Notes: a model not told the origin generated them from the letters alone. Numbered from the stretch's first letter, positions 33,801-42,606 are shown. The stretch is DNA of 64,000 nucleotides from Streptomyces formicae (GCF_022647665.1 NZ_CP071872.1:310001-374000), one strand, 5' to 3'. Numbers and translations are program-made.

Positions 33801-36800
33801 AGCTGGGTGACACGGCCTGCCGAGTCGTATGCGTAGGTGGTCTTCAGCGCCGGAGAGATCCGGGGGTCCCAGGTCTCGCGGAGCCGACTGGCGTCGTCGT
33901 AGGCGTACTTGGCGACGCCGGTCGCCGTCGAGGATGCCGCGCCGGGCGAGGTGGCCCATACCCGGATCTCGGAGACCTGGTCCTTGACGTCCCCGAAGGC
34001 GGAGGAAGTCGCGGTGGTCGAGGATGCGTAGACGAACTCCAGGACCCGGCATCCCTTCGTGGAGGGGGTGGCCTCGCACGTGCCCACGGTCACGGCGCTG
34101 GTGGCCGCGATGATCCGCTTGGGCCGGGCGAGGACCTTGCCGTTCACGGTCACGGACTCGGAGATGACCTCGGTGGTGGAGTCGGCATGGCCGTCGACCA
34201 GGGAGCGGCTGACGGTCCAAGCGGTACCGGCGGTGCCGACGCGGCTGAAGGTGGTGACGGCGCCGTCGGTGTCCGACACGGTGAGGTCGCCACTGGTGAG
34301 GCTGCCCTTGAGGGTCAGATTCTCCGCACCGGGCTCAGGGATCCAGCCCGTCCTGGCCGCGTTGGCCGCGAAGGAGACCGTGTCTCCCTCAGCGGTGACA
34401 AGGTCCAGCGAGGTGGCCGAGGTCTTGCGGATCTCGGAGTAGTCGGACTGCACGGCCTGGGCGGCGGTGCCGGTCACCCACTCCTTGCCGAAGATCGCGG
34501 CCTGGCCCTCTTGGTCTGCGCCCGCGGTAGGTGTGCGCGAGGAAGCGCTGCGCGTCACGTTCATGTCGAGCACGGAGACGTCGGTGCCCGACAGGGTGTA
34601 GTCCCCGGTGAGCAGATTGAGCGAGCCGGGGCCGACCTCGGAAGTCGCGGCGCCATCGGCGTCGCGGTCCACCACGACGGTGAGCGGCTGGGTGGCGCCG
34701 GTGGCGCTGCTCGGTCCGGTGAAGTCGGCCTTGATCTGCACGGTTCCGTCGGGGTTGACGGTGTCGGTGGCGTTCCACACGAGCGCCGCGTTCCTGCCGT
34801 TGGTCAGGGGGACCGGCCAGGCGGACAGCTTCTGTCCGCCAGCCGTGACGTCAGCGACGGGGATCTTCACCCACGTGTCCGCTGCGGAGCGGCGCCACGA
34901 GAAGGAGACGTGGTCGTACTTGCCTGCCTCGGCATCGGCGACCAGCGGCACGCGGCGTGCGGTGCGCTCGCCGTCGGCGGGCTGGACGAAGCCGCCTGGA
35001 CCGGCGTGGAAGGTGTACTGGGCGGGCTCCGAGGTGTTCGCGGCCTTGTCGACGGAGCGGACCTGGAGAGTCTGGGTGCCGTCCTTGGGCGGTGCGACGC
35101 TGATGGCCTTGTTCGCGCTGGAGCCACCGGTGGCCACCTTGGTCCAGGTCACGCCGTCCAGCGACCACTCCAGCCAGTCGTGGTCGGTGGCAGGCGGGGT
35201 CACGGTGAAGGTGCCGGTCTGGCCTGCTCCCTTCACCCAGGCGTTCGCGGGGTAGTCCGTCGACGTGATCTTCGCGGGGGCGGACGGGGCGGTGGCGTCG
35301 ACCGTGAAGGTCTTCCACGCCGACCAGCCGGTGTTGTAGTGGGTGCCGTCGTACGGTGATGTGCGGAACTTGTACGTCTTGCCGTTGGCCAGCACGCCGG
35401 ACGGGACAGTCACCGAGGCGGCCTGGCCCGAGGGCACGTACGGGGAGACGAGGACGTTGCCGACCTGGGTGTTGGTGGCGCTGTCGAAGATCTGGAACGT
35501 GCCGTTGACCTTGTCACCGTCGGCGTCGACGAAGGTGTCCCGCAGCGTCGGCGTCGTGGTGTTGACCGCGTAGGCGCCGCTGTAGGAGGAGTACGGCGGG
35601 CCCGCCTCCTGCTTGGTGCCGGTGCGTGGCCGGTAGTTGTAGTTGACCACGAGCCTCGGCGGGTTCGTCGCAGCGTTGGCGGAGTTCACCCGCTTCCACT
35701 GGGCGACCACGCTCTCGCTGGAGGCGCGCAGCCCCATGTGACCACGAGTGGCCTTGGCCGAGGCCCATTCCTGGACCAGGCCAGTGACATCGGCGTTGAT
35801 CCAGCCGTCAGGCGCTGAGGTGCAGGACGGGTTGCCCTTGGTCTCGGAGGAGGTGGCCTTCTTCGTTGTCCACGCCGGCTGGGCGGCCCAGCGCGAGGAC
35901 GTCGACGCGGCCCCGGTGGACCACACCTCCCACGGGTTGGCCTTGCAATCGGTGTCGCCTGAATGGAAGTTCCACAGCGACAGCTTGGCGCTCTGTACCA
36001 GTGCGTCCTGGATGGGTGCGGTGTTCCACGAGACGAAGGAACGCGCGGTGCGCGGTGTGCCGTCGCTGTTCTTGGTGCCCGGGTTGCCGAGATCCAGCTC
36101 GGTGTCCGTCGACCAGTCACGGGCCTCGCCCTGCTGGACGTAGGTGTCGAAGACATTGCTCAGCGAGGAGGTCGAGGGATCGACCGTCACCGGGTACTTC
36201 GTGTCCTTGTCGGCCAGGAACTCGGCGTCCGGGGTGACGACCAGATTGACCACGGAGCCCTGCTGCTCCACCTTCATCGCCACCGGGACGCGCCGCGTGT
36301 GCTCGCCGGAGACCTTGTCGACGGTGGAGTCCCACATCACCGGCGCGGGCATCACGGCCCGCTTGTTGTTCTTCCTGTCGGTGAACAGGACGCTGCCGTC
36401 GCTCTGCTGCTCGGCCTTCAGCCCCTTGGCCTTGAGCGGCAGGGTGTAGGAGTAACCCGGGGCGGCGGGCTTCTCCTTGATCTCGACGTACTGCTCGAAG
36501 CCGGTGCGAGTCGCCTCCACGATCACATCGGCGCCGGGCACGGCGTTCTCGTACGTCGCCCGGGTGTCGTCCAGCTTCGGCGTGGGCAGGCCGCCCTTCC
36601 ACTGCAGCGTGATCTGCTCATCTCCCTCCCCGAGAGTGACCAGATCGCGGGCGTCAGCCTTGCCCGCCGCGGCCAGGGACTTGGGGACGGTTCCGCCCTT
36701 GCCTGCGAGCGTGAGCCCGCCGGGGTGGGCCTTGGCCTCGACCTCGCCGTCCGCCTCGCGCAGCTCGAGGTCGATGTCCGTCCACTCGCCGTCGCGCTCG

Positions 36801-37147
36801 AACCGGACAGGTCCGGCCGAGAGTTCGGTGGTGAGCGAACCGTCCTTGTTCGCCCACGTCGTGGAGGTCTCGGTGCGCTCGGACAGCGCCTCGACGCGCT
36901 TGCCGGACAGGCGGGCAGAGACCCTGGCCGAGGGGATGTCGGCCGCTGACGACGGTGTCGCGTCGCTCTCCTTCCCTACCTGAGTGGCTTTCGCCGTAGT
37001 AGTGGCGGCCAGCGCGCCTTCCGCGTCGGAGAGAATCGACAGCGAGACGGCCAGTACAAGTCCGGCTGATATTCGTCGCAGTCCTCTGCCGCGTGGCCAC
37101 AACTGCCCCCTTGCCGCAGGCGACGGCACCACGTGTTCTGTACTCAC
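30815..37147 (-). CDS. Secreted RHS-repeat protein with novel C-terminal tip
   Basis: A 2110-residue protein. GTG 37147, with AAGGGGAG ahead, starts a Sec signal (ISAGLVLAVSLSILSDAEGA, about 26-45). A DNRLRE-like domain spans about 325-500 (VFDTYVQQGEARDWSTDTEL), FN3/Ig-like segments run to about 850, and RHS/YD repeats cover about 1080-1940 (YDSAGRVTQL, YGYDAFGRTA). The core ends with GVRLYNPATGRFLSSDPVPG and DPVNSDDVTG near 1975. The last 134 residues are a separate tip rich in Trp, Tyr, Arg and Thr (YRYRKQYVFKCKVVAWYGWG) with no known toxin motif. By analogy with polymorphic toxins the RHS shell encloses the tip. The antisense strand shows a 1464-codon open frame that is only a shadow. Confidence 0.93.
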   Translation of the reverse strand: MSTEHVVPSPAARGQLWPRGRGLRRISAGLVLAVSLSILSDAEGALAATTTAKATQVGKESDATPSSAADIPSARVSARLSGKRVEALSERTETSTTWANKDGSLTTELSAGPVRFERDGEWTDIDLELREADGEVEAKAHPGGLTLAGKGGTVPKSLAAAGKADARDLVTLGEGDEQITLQWKGGLPTPKLDDTRATYENAVPGADVIVEATRTGFEQYVEIKEKPAAPGYSYTLPLKAKGLKAEQQSDGSVLFTDRKNNKRAVMPAPVMWDSTVDKVSGEHTRRVPVAMKVEQQGSVVNLVVTPDAEFLADKDTKYPVTVDPSTSSLSNVFDTYVQQGEARDWSTDTELDLGNPGTKNSDGTPRTARSFVSWNTAPIQDALVQSAKLSLWNFHSGDTDCKANPWEVWSTGAASTSSRWAAQPAWTTKKATSSETKGNPSCTSAPDGWINADVTGLVQEWASAKATRGHMGLRASSESVVAQWKRVNSANAATNPPRLVVNYNYRPRTGTKQEAGPPYSSYSGAYAVNTTTPTLRDTFVDADGDKVNGTFQIFDSATNTQVGNVLVSPYVPSGQAASVTVPSGVLANGKTYKFRTSPYDGTHYNTGWSAWKTFTVDATAPSAPAKITSTDYPANAWVKGAGQTGTFTVTPPATDHDWLEWSLDGVTWTKVATGGSSANKAISVAPPKDGTQTLQVRSVDKAANTSEPAQYTFHAGPGGFVQPADGERTARRVPLVADAEAGKYDHVSFSWRRSAADTWVKIPVADVTAGGQKLSAWPVPLTNGRNAALVWNATDTVNPDGTVQIKADFTGPSSATGATQPLTVVVDRDADGAATSEVGPGSLNLLTGDYTLSGTDVSVLDMNVTRSASSRTPTAGADQEGQAAIFGKEWVTGTAAQAVQSDYSEIRKTSATSLDLVTAEGDTVSFAANAARTGWIPEPGAENLTLKGSLTSGDLTVSDTDGAVTTFSRVGTAGTAWTVSRSLVDGHADSTTEVISESVTVNGKVLARPKRIIAATSAVTVGTCEATPSTKGCRVLEFVYASSTTATSSAFGDVKDQVSEIRVWATSPGAASSTATGVAKYAYDDASRLRETWDPRISPALKTTYAYDSAGRVTQLTPPGQLPWTLSYGKVGNDPVAGNGMLLKVTRPTLKAGSADETDGNTAQTSVVYGVPLTGGDAPKAMGAADVKAWGQLDAPTDATAVFPTDARPSSHDGSTLTAADYRRAMVSYLNASGREVNTLDPAKNVTTTEYDQFGNAVRELSAANRALALGATTAEKATLADLGIAALPAAERAELLSNRGVYSADGSRELETLGPLHRAVLEADLKDGTTTVATAGDQLMVRHRTVMSYDDGRPTDGTATVSDKVTKSTEGGEPRNWPMLTADARVTRTVFDWAKGQPTSTIQDPGGLAITEKAAYDAAGRQTSRSMAASTGSDAGTLITEYYTGGGSGVCGGRPEWADEVCRTRPAAAVTGGGSNPAELVTTLAEYDRWGETSKLTETANGSTRVRTTEYDAAGRAVKATVTGGVGTAVPAVTTTYAPGSGKVATITSTDGGTIKKTYDKLGRLISYTDADGGVTTSTYDAEGQPVQVSDNVPSNTTYGYDTTNDPRGLPSAITDSVAGTFTVGYDADGQVQTQKLPGGFTMRQSSNPAGQPTERTYTRGSDGAVLFSENLLPTVHGQRATYTGSAGRTANQTFTYDKAGRLTRTQDDTVDAVCVTRGYTFDKNSNRKSRSTAAAAPGLECTTSGATTTSHTYDSADRLVDGGYGYDAFGRTATAPGTALAYYANDLVRQQTAGSERQTWTLDSQLRFRGWTAESNTSGSWTKTQAKLNHYGSDADDPRWISEDAATGALTRNVNGFDNGLMATTTKTGGTVLQLVNLHGDVVMQLPTTGGQAATVLSTDEYGNRAEGPSTVRYGWHGGQHRSSETLTGLLLMGVRLYNPATGRFLSSDPVPGGSCNAYDYACADPVNSDDVTGCATCRVPKHAWTGRSFTTVLRTTRWSYGSWQNHNYHWVWDVVSGDKGPLPITAWKRQYRYRKQYVFKCKVVAWYGWGRQKILATHETRYQYSYRDRTTYRIAFTGIKWTRTGGWSWTRTSRTYVSSSRIVYTRG

Positions 37148-37165
37148 AAACTCCCCTTCAATGAA

Positions 37166-37671
37166 TCAGCGCAGGTCAAGCGCCAGTTCAAACGTAGGCC
37201 CAGGGAGTGGAATCACCGGCTCCAGGAGAATCTGGATCCGATGAACCCGAGTGGAATACGCCACGGTTGTGGGCTGCATCGTGACGAAGGCATAACGATC
37301 CATCAGAGTCGCGGCCCGCTCGTGAATTGCGGTGCGCCCGACGGCCATGCGGGGCGCAATCGAGGATGCCGAGAAGGGGAGGCGTCCTCGTCAGGCGCGC
37401 TGAGCCTGCGGAGTGCAAGGAGTTCGGGGTGAGCGCCGCCCGGGTCCATCTCGGGGCGGGCTACTGGAATTCGGCGAGAACGACTCGTATTCGCGTACGT
37501 GCGTACCGAGGGACGTCGCCGCCCGCGCCCGCGACGCCGAGGTGCTCGTCCGCTTCGGTGAGCAGCGATGGGTTCGCGGCGGTTGCCGAGGCGCCACCAC
37601 GTCTTGTGCTCGACACTCCGCATCCACTGCCGGGTCGTCCCTCGCTCGAGAGAATCGAACGTCAGTTCCAT
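37166..37671 (-). pseudogene. Possible decayed gene upstream of the RHS gene
   Basis: Protein-like pieces lie in successive frames on the reverse strand. They are MELTFDSLERGTTRQWMRSV and EHKTWWRLGNRREPIA from ATG 37671, then HLGVAGAGGDVPRYARTRIR ending at a stop near 37465, then DRYAFVTMQPTTVAYSTRVH and RIQILLEPVIPLPGPTFELA ending at 37166. Two shifts and a stop interrupt them. The last piece ends 18 bp before the RHS start. I do not recognise a family, and the call rests on residue patterns only. Confidence 0.3.
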
Positions 37672-37769
37672 CGTTGCGGAGCGGATCAGCTTCGCGGCCA
37701 CGTGAGCCGACCTCGCGCTGCTTCTGCAGAGCGAAACCGCCGGCCCGCAGGCGGGCAACAGGTGGGAAA

Positions 37770-38915
37770 ATGGCACGCATGAGCGGCCAGGCCCTCGTGA
37801 CGCTGTTCCTCAGCGGCGACGTGATGTCCGGCCGGGGCGTCGACCAGATCCTGCCGCACCCCGGTGACCCGGCGCTGCGCGAGGGTTACGTCCGGGACGC
37901 GCGCGACTACGTGACGCTCGCGGAAGTGGCCAACGGGAAGTTTCCCCAGCCTGTGGACTACGTCTGGCCCTGGGGAGAGGCGCTGGACGTGCTCGACGAG
38001 ATCGGGCCCGACGTGCGCGTCATCGACCTGGAGAGCAGCGTCACGACGAGCGACGACTTCGCGCCGGGCAAGGCCGTGACGTACCGGATGCACCCCGACA
38101 ACCTGCCCTGCCTGGCCGCCGCCCGGCCCGACGTCTGCGCGCTGGCCAACAACCACGTGCTCGACTTCGGGCGCCGGGGCCTGGAGGAGACCCTGGACGT
38201 GCTGCGCGGCGCCGGTCTCGGCCCGGCCGGGGCGGGACGGGACCTCGACGAGGCCCAGCGGCCGGTGGCGGTGCCCACGAAGAGCGGCGGGCGCGTGCTC
38301 GTCCTGTCCTGTGCCATGGCGTCCGCCGGGGTGCCGTCGCAGTGGGCGGCGGGGGAGGGACGGCCGGGCGTGGACTTCGTACCCGACCTGTCGGCCCGGA
38401 GCGCGGACGCGCTCGTACGGCGGGCGGCGGCGGTGCGGCAGGAGGGCGATCTGGTCGTCGTGTCGATCCACTGGGGTTCGAACTGGGGGTTCAACATCTC
38501 GCAGAGCCAGACCAGCTTCGCGCGGCGGCTCATCGACGGCGGCGTCGACGTCGTCCACGGCCACTCGTCCCACCACCCCCGGCCGATCCAGGTCTACCGC
38601 GGAAAGCTCATCCTCTACGGCTGCGGCGACCTGATCGACGACTACGAGGGGATCTCGGGCTACGAGCGCTACCGCGACGACCTGCGGCTCATGTACTTCC
38701 CGTCGCTGGACCCGGCCACGGGCGAGCTGGCCTCCCTGCGGATCGCCCCCATGCAGGCCCACCAGATGAAGCTGCGCCACGCCTCGGCGGCGGACGTCGC
38801 CTGGCTCTGCGAGGTCCTCAGCCGTGCGGGCCGGCCGTTCGGCACCCAGGTGGAGCCGGAACTGGCGGACGACGGCTACCTGGCGGTGCGGTGGTGGCGG
38901 CGGGCGACGCTGTAG
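37770..38915 (+). CDS. CapA family protein (poly-gamma-glutamate synthesis type)
   Basis: A 381-residue protein of the PGA_cap/CapA metallophosphatase-like fold: LFLSGDVMSGRGVDQILP at the N-terminus, VIDLESSVTT, CALANNHVLDFGRRGLEETL, VVSIHWGSNW and VVHGHSSHHPRPIQVYRGKL. Asp, Asn-His and His motifs match the family's metal site. CapA in Bacillus takes part in poly-gamma-glutamate export, but many actinobacterial members stand alone as here and no capBC is adjacent. ATG 37770 (AGGTGGG ahead) is preferred over ATG 37779. No signal peptide is seen, so it may be cytoplasmic. Confidence 0.88.
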   Translation: MARMSGQALVTLFLSGDVMSGRGVDQILPHPGDPALREGYVRDARDYVTLAEVANGKFPQPVDYVWPWGEALDVLDEIGPDVRVIDLESSVTTSDDFAPGKAVTYRMHPDNLPCLAAARPDVCALANNHVLDFGRRGLEETLDVLRGAGLGPAGAGRDLDEAQRPVAVPTKSGGRVLVLSCAMASAGVPSQWAAGEGRPGVDFVPDLSARSADALVRRAAAVRQEGDLVVVSIHWGSNWGFNISQSQTSFARRLIDGGVDVVHGHSSHHPRPIQVYRGKLILYGCGDLIDDYEGISGYERYRDDLRLMYFPSLDPATGELASLRIAPMQAHQMKLRHASAADVAWLCEVLSRAGRPFGTQVEPELADDGYLAVRWWRRATL

Positions 38916-39022
38916 CCGACCCGGGGCCTGTCTCTCTCACCCTCGGCGATTAGGCCGTGGACTGACCCAATGGCCGCCTAGCGTCGTCCTCGCTGCGTTC
39001 CGCCACCTGTGAGGAGACCGCG

Positions 39023-39508
39023 ATGACCGCTGTTCAGTCCGTGCCCGAGGGCTACACCACCGTCACGCCGTGGATCATCGGCCGCGACACGGCGGGCCTC
39101 ATCGACTACGCCGAGCGCGCCTTCGGCGCCGAGGAGCTCGGCCGCTTCGTGATGGAGGACGGCACGGTCGGCCATGCCGAGCTGCGCATCGGGGACGCGC
39201 GGGTCATGGCGTTCGACGGTCCGAAGGACTGGCCGGCGACCCCCGCCTTCCTGCGGCTGTACGTCGACGACGCGAGGGAGACGTACCGGCGGGCCGTCGA
39301 GGCGGGCGGCACCCCGGTCACCGAGGTGACCCACCTCTTCTTCGGCGACGAAGTGGGCCGCGTCCGCGACCCGTTCGGCAACCTCTGGTGGATCATGACG
39401 CACGTCGAGGACGTGGACGAGGCGGAGCAGGAGCGCCGTCTGGGCGACCCGCGGTTCGTGGAGGCGATGGCCTACGCGACCGGCTCGCTGGCGCGGACCA
39501 CCCTCTGA
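39023..39508 (+). CDS. VOC-superfamily (glyoxalase/PhnB-like) protein
   Basis: A 161-residue protein with the paired beta-alpha-beta-beta-beta layout of VOC proteins: YTTVTPWIIGRDTAGLIDYA, FGAEELGRFVMEDGTVGHAE, FLRLYVDDARETYRRAVEAG, then HLFFGDEVGRVRDPFGNLWW and IMTHVEDVD. The PhnB-like set contains glyoxalase, bleomycin-resistance and DNA-modification-related members; metal ligands cannot be assigned with certainty. ATG 39023 follows GAGGAG. It stands between the CapA and aminotransferase genes without tight linkage. Confidence 0.88.
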   Translation: MTAVQSVPEGYTTVTPWIIGRDTAGLIDYAERAFGAEELGRFVMEDGTVGHAELRIGDARVMAFDGPKDWPATPAFLRLYVDDARETYRRAVEAGGTPVTEVTHLFFGDEVGRVRDPFGNLWWIMTHVEDVDEAEQERRLGDPRFVEAMAYATGSLARTTL

Positions 39509-39541
39509 CCGACCCGACACCTTGCCCACGAAAGTGGCCGA

Positions 39542-39558
39542 GGCCATACAAGATGGCC
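39542..39558. promoter_or_regulatory. Inverted repeat GGCCAT-N5-ATGGCC ahead of aminotransferase
   Basis: Perfect 6-bp arms lie 39-55 bp upstream of the aminotransferase start. It is a plausible operator for the GntR regulator encoded downstream. Confidence 0.35.
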
Positions 39559-39596
39559 ATGTCCGGCGCCGTCCGGGCCTCCATAACCTGTTCGCC

Positions 39597-40958
39597 ATGA
39601 CCCCTCATGCCGAACCCGATCCGCAGGCCGGCGCGGCCGTCAAGGCCGCGGACCGTGCGCACGTCTTCCACTCGTGGTCCGCCCAGGGCCTGATCGACCC
39701 GCTCGCCGTGGCCGGCGCCGAGGGCTCGTACTTCTGGGACTACGACGGCAACCGCTACCTCGACTTCACCAGCGGTCTCGTCTACACCAACATCGGTTAC
39801 CAGCACCCGGCCGTCGTCGCGGCGATCCAGGAGCAGGCCGGCCGGCTCGCCACCTTCGCGCCCGCGTTCGCCGTCGACGTACGCTCCGAGGCCGCACGCC
39901 TCATCGCCGAGCGCACCCCCGGCGACCTCGACAAGATCTTCTTCACCAACGGCGGCGCCGAGGCCGTCGAGAACGCCGTCCGCATGGCCCGGCTGCACAC
40001 GGGCCGCGCGAAGGTGCTCTCCGCCTACCGCTCGTACCACGGTGCCACCTCCACCGCGATCAACCTCACCGGCGACCCGCGCCGCTGGGCCTCCGACTCG
40101 GCCTCCGCAGGCGTCGTCCACTTCTGGGCGCCGTTCCTCTACCGCTCACCCTTCTACGCCACCACCGAGGCGGAGGAGTGCGCGCGGGCCCTGACGCACC
40201 TGGAGGACACGATCGCCTTCGAGGGGCCGGGGACCGTCGCCGCGATCATCCTGGAGACCGTCCCCGGGACCGCCGGCATCATGACCCCGCCGCCCGGCTA
40301 CCTCGCGGGCGTCCGCGAGATCTGCGACCGGTACGGGATCGTGTTCATCCTCGACGAGGTCATGGCGGGCTTCGGACGCACCGGAAAGTGGTTCGCCGCC
40401 GAGCACTTCGACGTCGTGCCCGACCTGGTGACCTTCGCGAAGGGCGTCAACTCCGGTTACGTGCCGCTGGGCGGCGTCGCGATATCCGCGGAGATCGCGG
40501 CGACCTTCGACAAGCGGCCGTACCCGGGCGGGCTCACCTACTCCGGCCACCCGCTCGCCTGCGCCGCCGCCTGCGCCACCATCCGTGTGATGGAGGACGA
40601 GCAGGTCGTCGAGCACGCCGCCCGCATCGGCGAGACCGTCCTCGGCCCTGGCCTGCGCGAGCTCGCCGAGCGCCACCCGTCGGTCGGCGAGGTGCGCGGT
40701 CTCGGCGCCTTCTGGGCCCTCGACCTCGTACGGAACCGGGAGACGCGCGAGCCGCTCGTGCCGTACAACGCGGCGGGCGAGGCCAACGCCCCGATGGCGG
40801 CCTTCGGCGCGGCCTGCAAGAAGAACGGCCTGTGGCCCTTCATCAACATGAACCGCACCCACGCCGTCCCCGCCTGCAACATCAGCGAGGCGGAGGCCAA
40901 GGAGGGCCTGGCGGCCCTCGACGCCGCGCTCGCCGTCGCCGACGAGCACGTGGCGTAG
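39597..40958 (+). CDS. Class III PLP-dependent aminotransferase
   Basis: A 453-residue omega-amino-acid type aminotransferase: YFWDYDGNRYLDFTSGLVYT at the N-terminus, FFTNGGAEAVENAVRMAR (phosphate-binding), SYHGATSTAI, ILDEVMAGFGRTGKWFAAEH (Asp contacting the PLP pyridine N) and TFAKGVNSGYVPLGG (PLP-binding Lys). It transfers an amino group from a beta-alanine-, GABA- or taurine-type donor; the substrate is unknown. ATG 39597 is chosen over an upstream start at 39522 that lies in the leader. The following GntR gene suggests an amine-inducible unit. Confidence 0.93.
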   Translation: MTPHAEPDPQAGAAVKAADRAHVFHSWSAQGLIDPLAVAGAEGSYFWDYDGNRYLDFTSGLVYTNIGYQHPAVVAAIQEQAGRLATFAPAFAVDVRSEAARLIAERTPGDLDKIFFTNGGAEAVENAVRMARLHTGRAKVLSAYRSYHGATSTAINLTGDPRRWASDSASAGVVHFWAPFLYRSPFYATTEAEECARALTHLEDTIAFEGPGTVAAIILETVPGTAGIMTPPPGYLAGVREICDRYGIVFILDEVMAGFGRTGKWFAAEHFDVVPDLVTFAKGVNSGYVPLGGVAISAEIAATFDKRPYPGGLTYSGHPLACAAACATIRVMEDEQVVEHAARIGETVLGPGLRELAERHPSVGEVRGLGAFWALDLVRNRETREPLVPYNAAGEANAPMAAFGAACKKNGLWPFINMNRTHAVPACNISEAEAKEGLAALDAALAVADEHVA

Positions 40959-41055
40959 GACACGCGGCGCAGGACGCCGCCCAACGCGGGGCGCGAGAGC
41001 CGCGTAGGACGTGGCGTACAACACGCACGGGGGTCCCCTCCAACTGGCTTAGGGT

Positions 41056-41069
41056 GTCCGGAACCGGAC
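41056..41069. promoter_or_regulatory. Inverted repeat GTCCGG-AA-CCGGAC ahead of GntR gene
   Basis: Perfect 6-bp arms lie 18 bp ahead of the GntR start, just before its ribosome site GAGGGGA. This is a possible autoregulatory site. Confidence 0.35.
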
Positions 41070-41086
41070 GGAGGGGACCCCACACC

Positions 41087-41767
41087 ATGCCCGCGAGCGG
41101 AGTCGTGACGCGCAGCACCCTGCGGCAGCAGATCGCGGACGCGCTGCGCGACGAGGTGCTCGCCGGGCGTCTCCAGCCCGGGCAGGAGTTCACGGTCAAG
41201 GAGATCGCCGCCACGTACGGGGTGTCGGCGACGCCCGTCAGGGAGGCGCTCGTCGACCTCACCGCGCAGGGGCTGCTCGACTCCATCCAGCACCGCGGCT
41301 TCCAGGTGCACCGGTTCTCGGTCGAGGACTACCGCGGCATGGTCGAGGCCGCCTCGCTCGTCGTGGACGGCATCTTCCGCGCGGACGGGACCTCGCGCGC
41401 CAACCCGGTGCACGGCCCGGCCCTCGTCGCCGTACGCCGCCGGGCCGAGGAGGCCGCACGGGCCGCTCGCAGCGGCGAGCTGGACGTCCTCATCGGCTAC
41501 GACCTGCGCTTCTGGCGGGAGCTCGGCGCGCTCGTCACCAACTGCTACATCGCCGATTTCCTGCACCGGATGCGGGTCCAGACCTGGGTGTTCGCCGTGC
41601 CGCACCTGCGCGGCGAGCCCGAGCCGGCGGCATGGCTGTGGAACAGGCACGAGGACCTGGTGGACGCGATCACCCTCGGGGACGGGCGGACCGCGCACGC
41701 CGTGATCGTCACCCACGACGAACACGCGCTGCGCTGGGCGGACCGGCTGGAGCGACGTACCCGGTGA
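41087..41767 (+). CDS. GntR family transcriptional regulator (FadR/FCD type)
   Basis: A 226-residue regulator: N-terminal winged helix (LRQQIADALRDEVLAGRLQP, TVKEIAATYGVSATPVREAL, about 10-75) and a helical FCD domain (about 85-220) with ELDVLIGYDLRFWRELG and HEDLVDAITLGDGRTAHAVI, including the His/Asp positions that bind metal and ligand. ATG 41087 follows GAGGGGA at 9 bp. It is likely to control the upstream aminotransferase in response to its substrate. The stop codon lies inside a 13-bp tandem repeat. Confidence 0.92.
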   Translation: MPASGVVTRSTLRQQIADALRDEVLAGRLQPGQEFTVKEIAATYGVSATPVREALVDLTAQGLLDSIQHRGFQVHRFSVEDYRGMVEAASLVVDGIFRADGTSRANPVHGPALVAVRRRAEEAARAARSGELDVLIGYDLRFWRELGALVTNCYIADFLHRMRVQTWVFAVPHLRGEPEPAAWLWNRHEDLVDAITLGDGRTAHAVIVTHDEHALRWADRLERRTR

Positions 41768-41828
41768 AGGGGTGCGGTGAAAGGGTGCGGTGAAAGGGTG
41801 CGGCGAAGGGGTGCGGTGAAGGGGGAGC
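41764..41828. repeat. 13-bp tandem repeats at the GntR 3' end
   Basis: About 4.6 copies of gtgaaagggtgcg with single-base variants, starting over the GntR stop codon. Function unknown; a likely slippage hotspot. Confidence 0.9.
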
Positions 41829-41955
41829 CGTGGACGGGAGTGATGAACGGAGCCGTGACCGGGATGTGCGCTGACTGGGCGGGGTAGTCCCGTAGCACTA
41901 CGCTGTCCCGACCATCGCACAAACCCGTACAACCCCGATGGAGAGCGAGCCCGTC

Positions 41956-42606
41956 TTGGCCTGTGACCTCTGGCTGGTCCCCCTCGTCGACGTGCTGTGC
42001 CACAGCCCCGACAATCCGTTCGCCGACGAGATCGCGTCGTACGACAAGGCCCTCACCGATGCCGGTCTGCCCACCATTCCCGTCTTCGCCTACATGCCGG
42101 GCCTCTCGGGCGACGTCGCGCCCATCGCCGGCTTCGACTACGACGCCCTGCACTTCCTGCGCCGCGCGTATCTGCTCCAGCTCTGCGGCCTGGCGGTGAC
42201 GCCGGTCGACGAACTGGGCGGAGACTACGAGCAATTGCTGGAGATGTTCGAGTCGACGGCCCAGCAGTCCCATCTGGTCTGGCACTACGACCACGCGGGG
42301 GCCTACGTCCCCGTCGACTTCCAGGTCCCGCTCTCGAACGAGGAACTCCTCGCGGCAGGCGGCCCCTTGGGCTCGACGCAGGGCCTCCTGCGCGAACTCG
42401 AGTACGTGGCCCCCTCGATCGGCATCGACCCCGCCAACCCCCCGGCCGCCCCGGCCCCTCCGGCCCGCCCGACCTCCCTGGAGGAGCCGGCGGGGCCGAT
42501 CCCGTACGACGAGAGCCCGTTCGCGCGCGAACGCCACGTCTGGCTGGGCCTGCACGCGGCGGCCACGCGCAGCCTCGGCCAGGGCTCCATGATCATCTTT
42601 AGCTGA
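41956..42606 (+). CDS. Conserved hypothetical protein
   Basis: A 216-residue cytoplasmic protein beginning MACDLWLVPLVDVLCHSPDN. It has a mixed pattern (VFAYMPGLSGDVAPIAGFDY, LEMFESTAQQSHLVWHYDHA), a Pro/Ala-rich linker (about 155-175) and the C-terminal PYDESPFARERHVWLGLHAA. I recognise it as an actinobacterial conserved family without known function. TTG 41956 is preferred because GGAGAGCGAG stands about 8 bp ahead; an in-frame ATG at 41938 is the alternative. It lies between the aminotransferase regulator and the convergent SLATT gene in a region conserved near recR. Confidence 0.8.
   Translation: MACDLWLVPLVDVLCHSPDNPFADEIASYDKALTDAGLPTIPVFAYMPGLSGDVAPIAGFDYDALHFLRRAYLLQLCGLAVTPVDELGGDYEQLLEMFESTAQQSHLVWHYDHAGAYVPVDFQVPLSNEELLAAGGPLGSTQGLLRELEYVAPSIGIDPANPPAAPAPPARPTSLEEPAGPIPYDESPFARERHVWLGLHAAATRSLGQGSMIIFS

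Noticed and set aside
30965..35359. 1464-codon forward open frame
   Set aside because: Antisense to the RHS gene, low-complexity Gly/Arg/Val composition, no domains or ribosome site.
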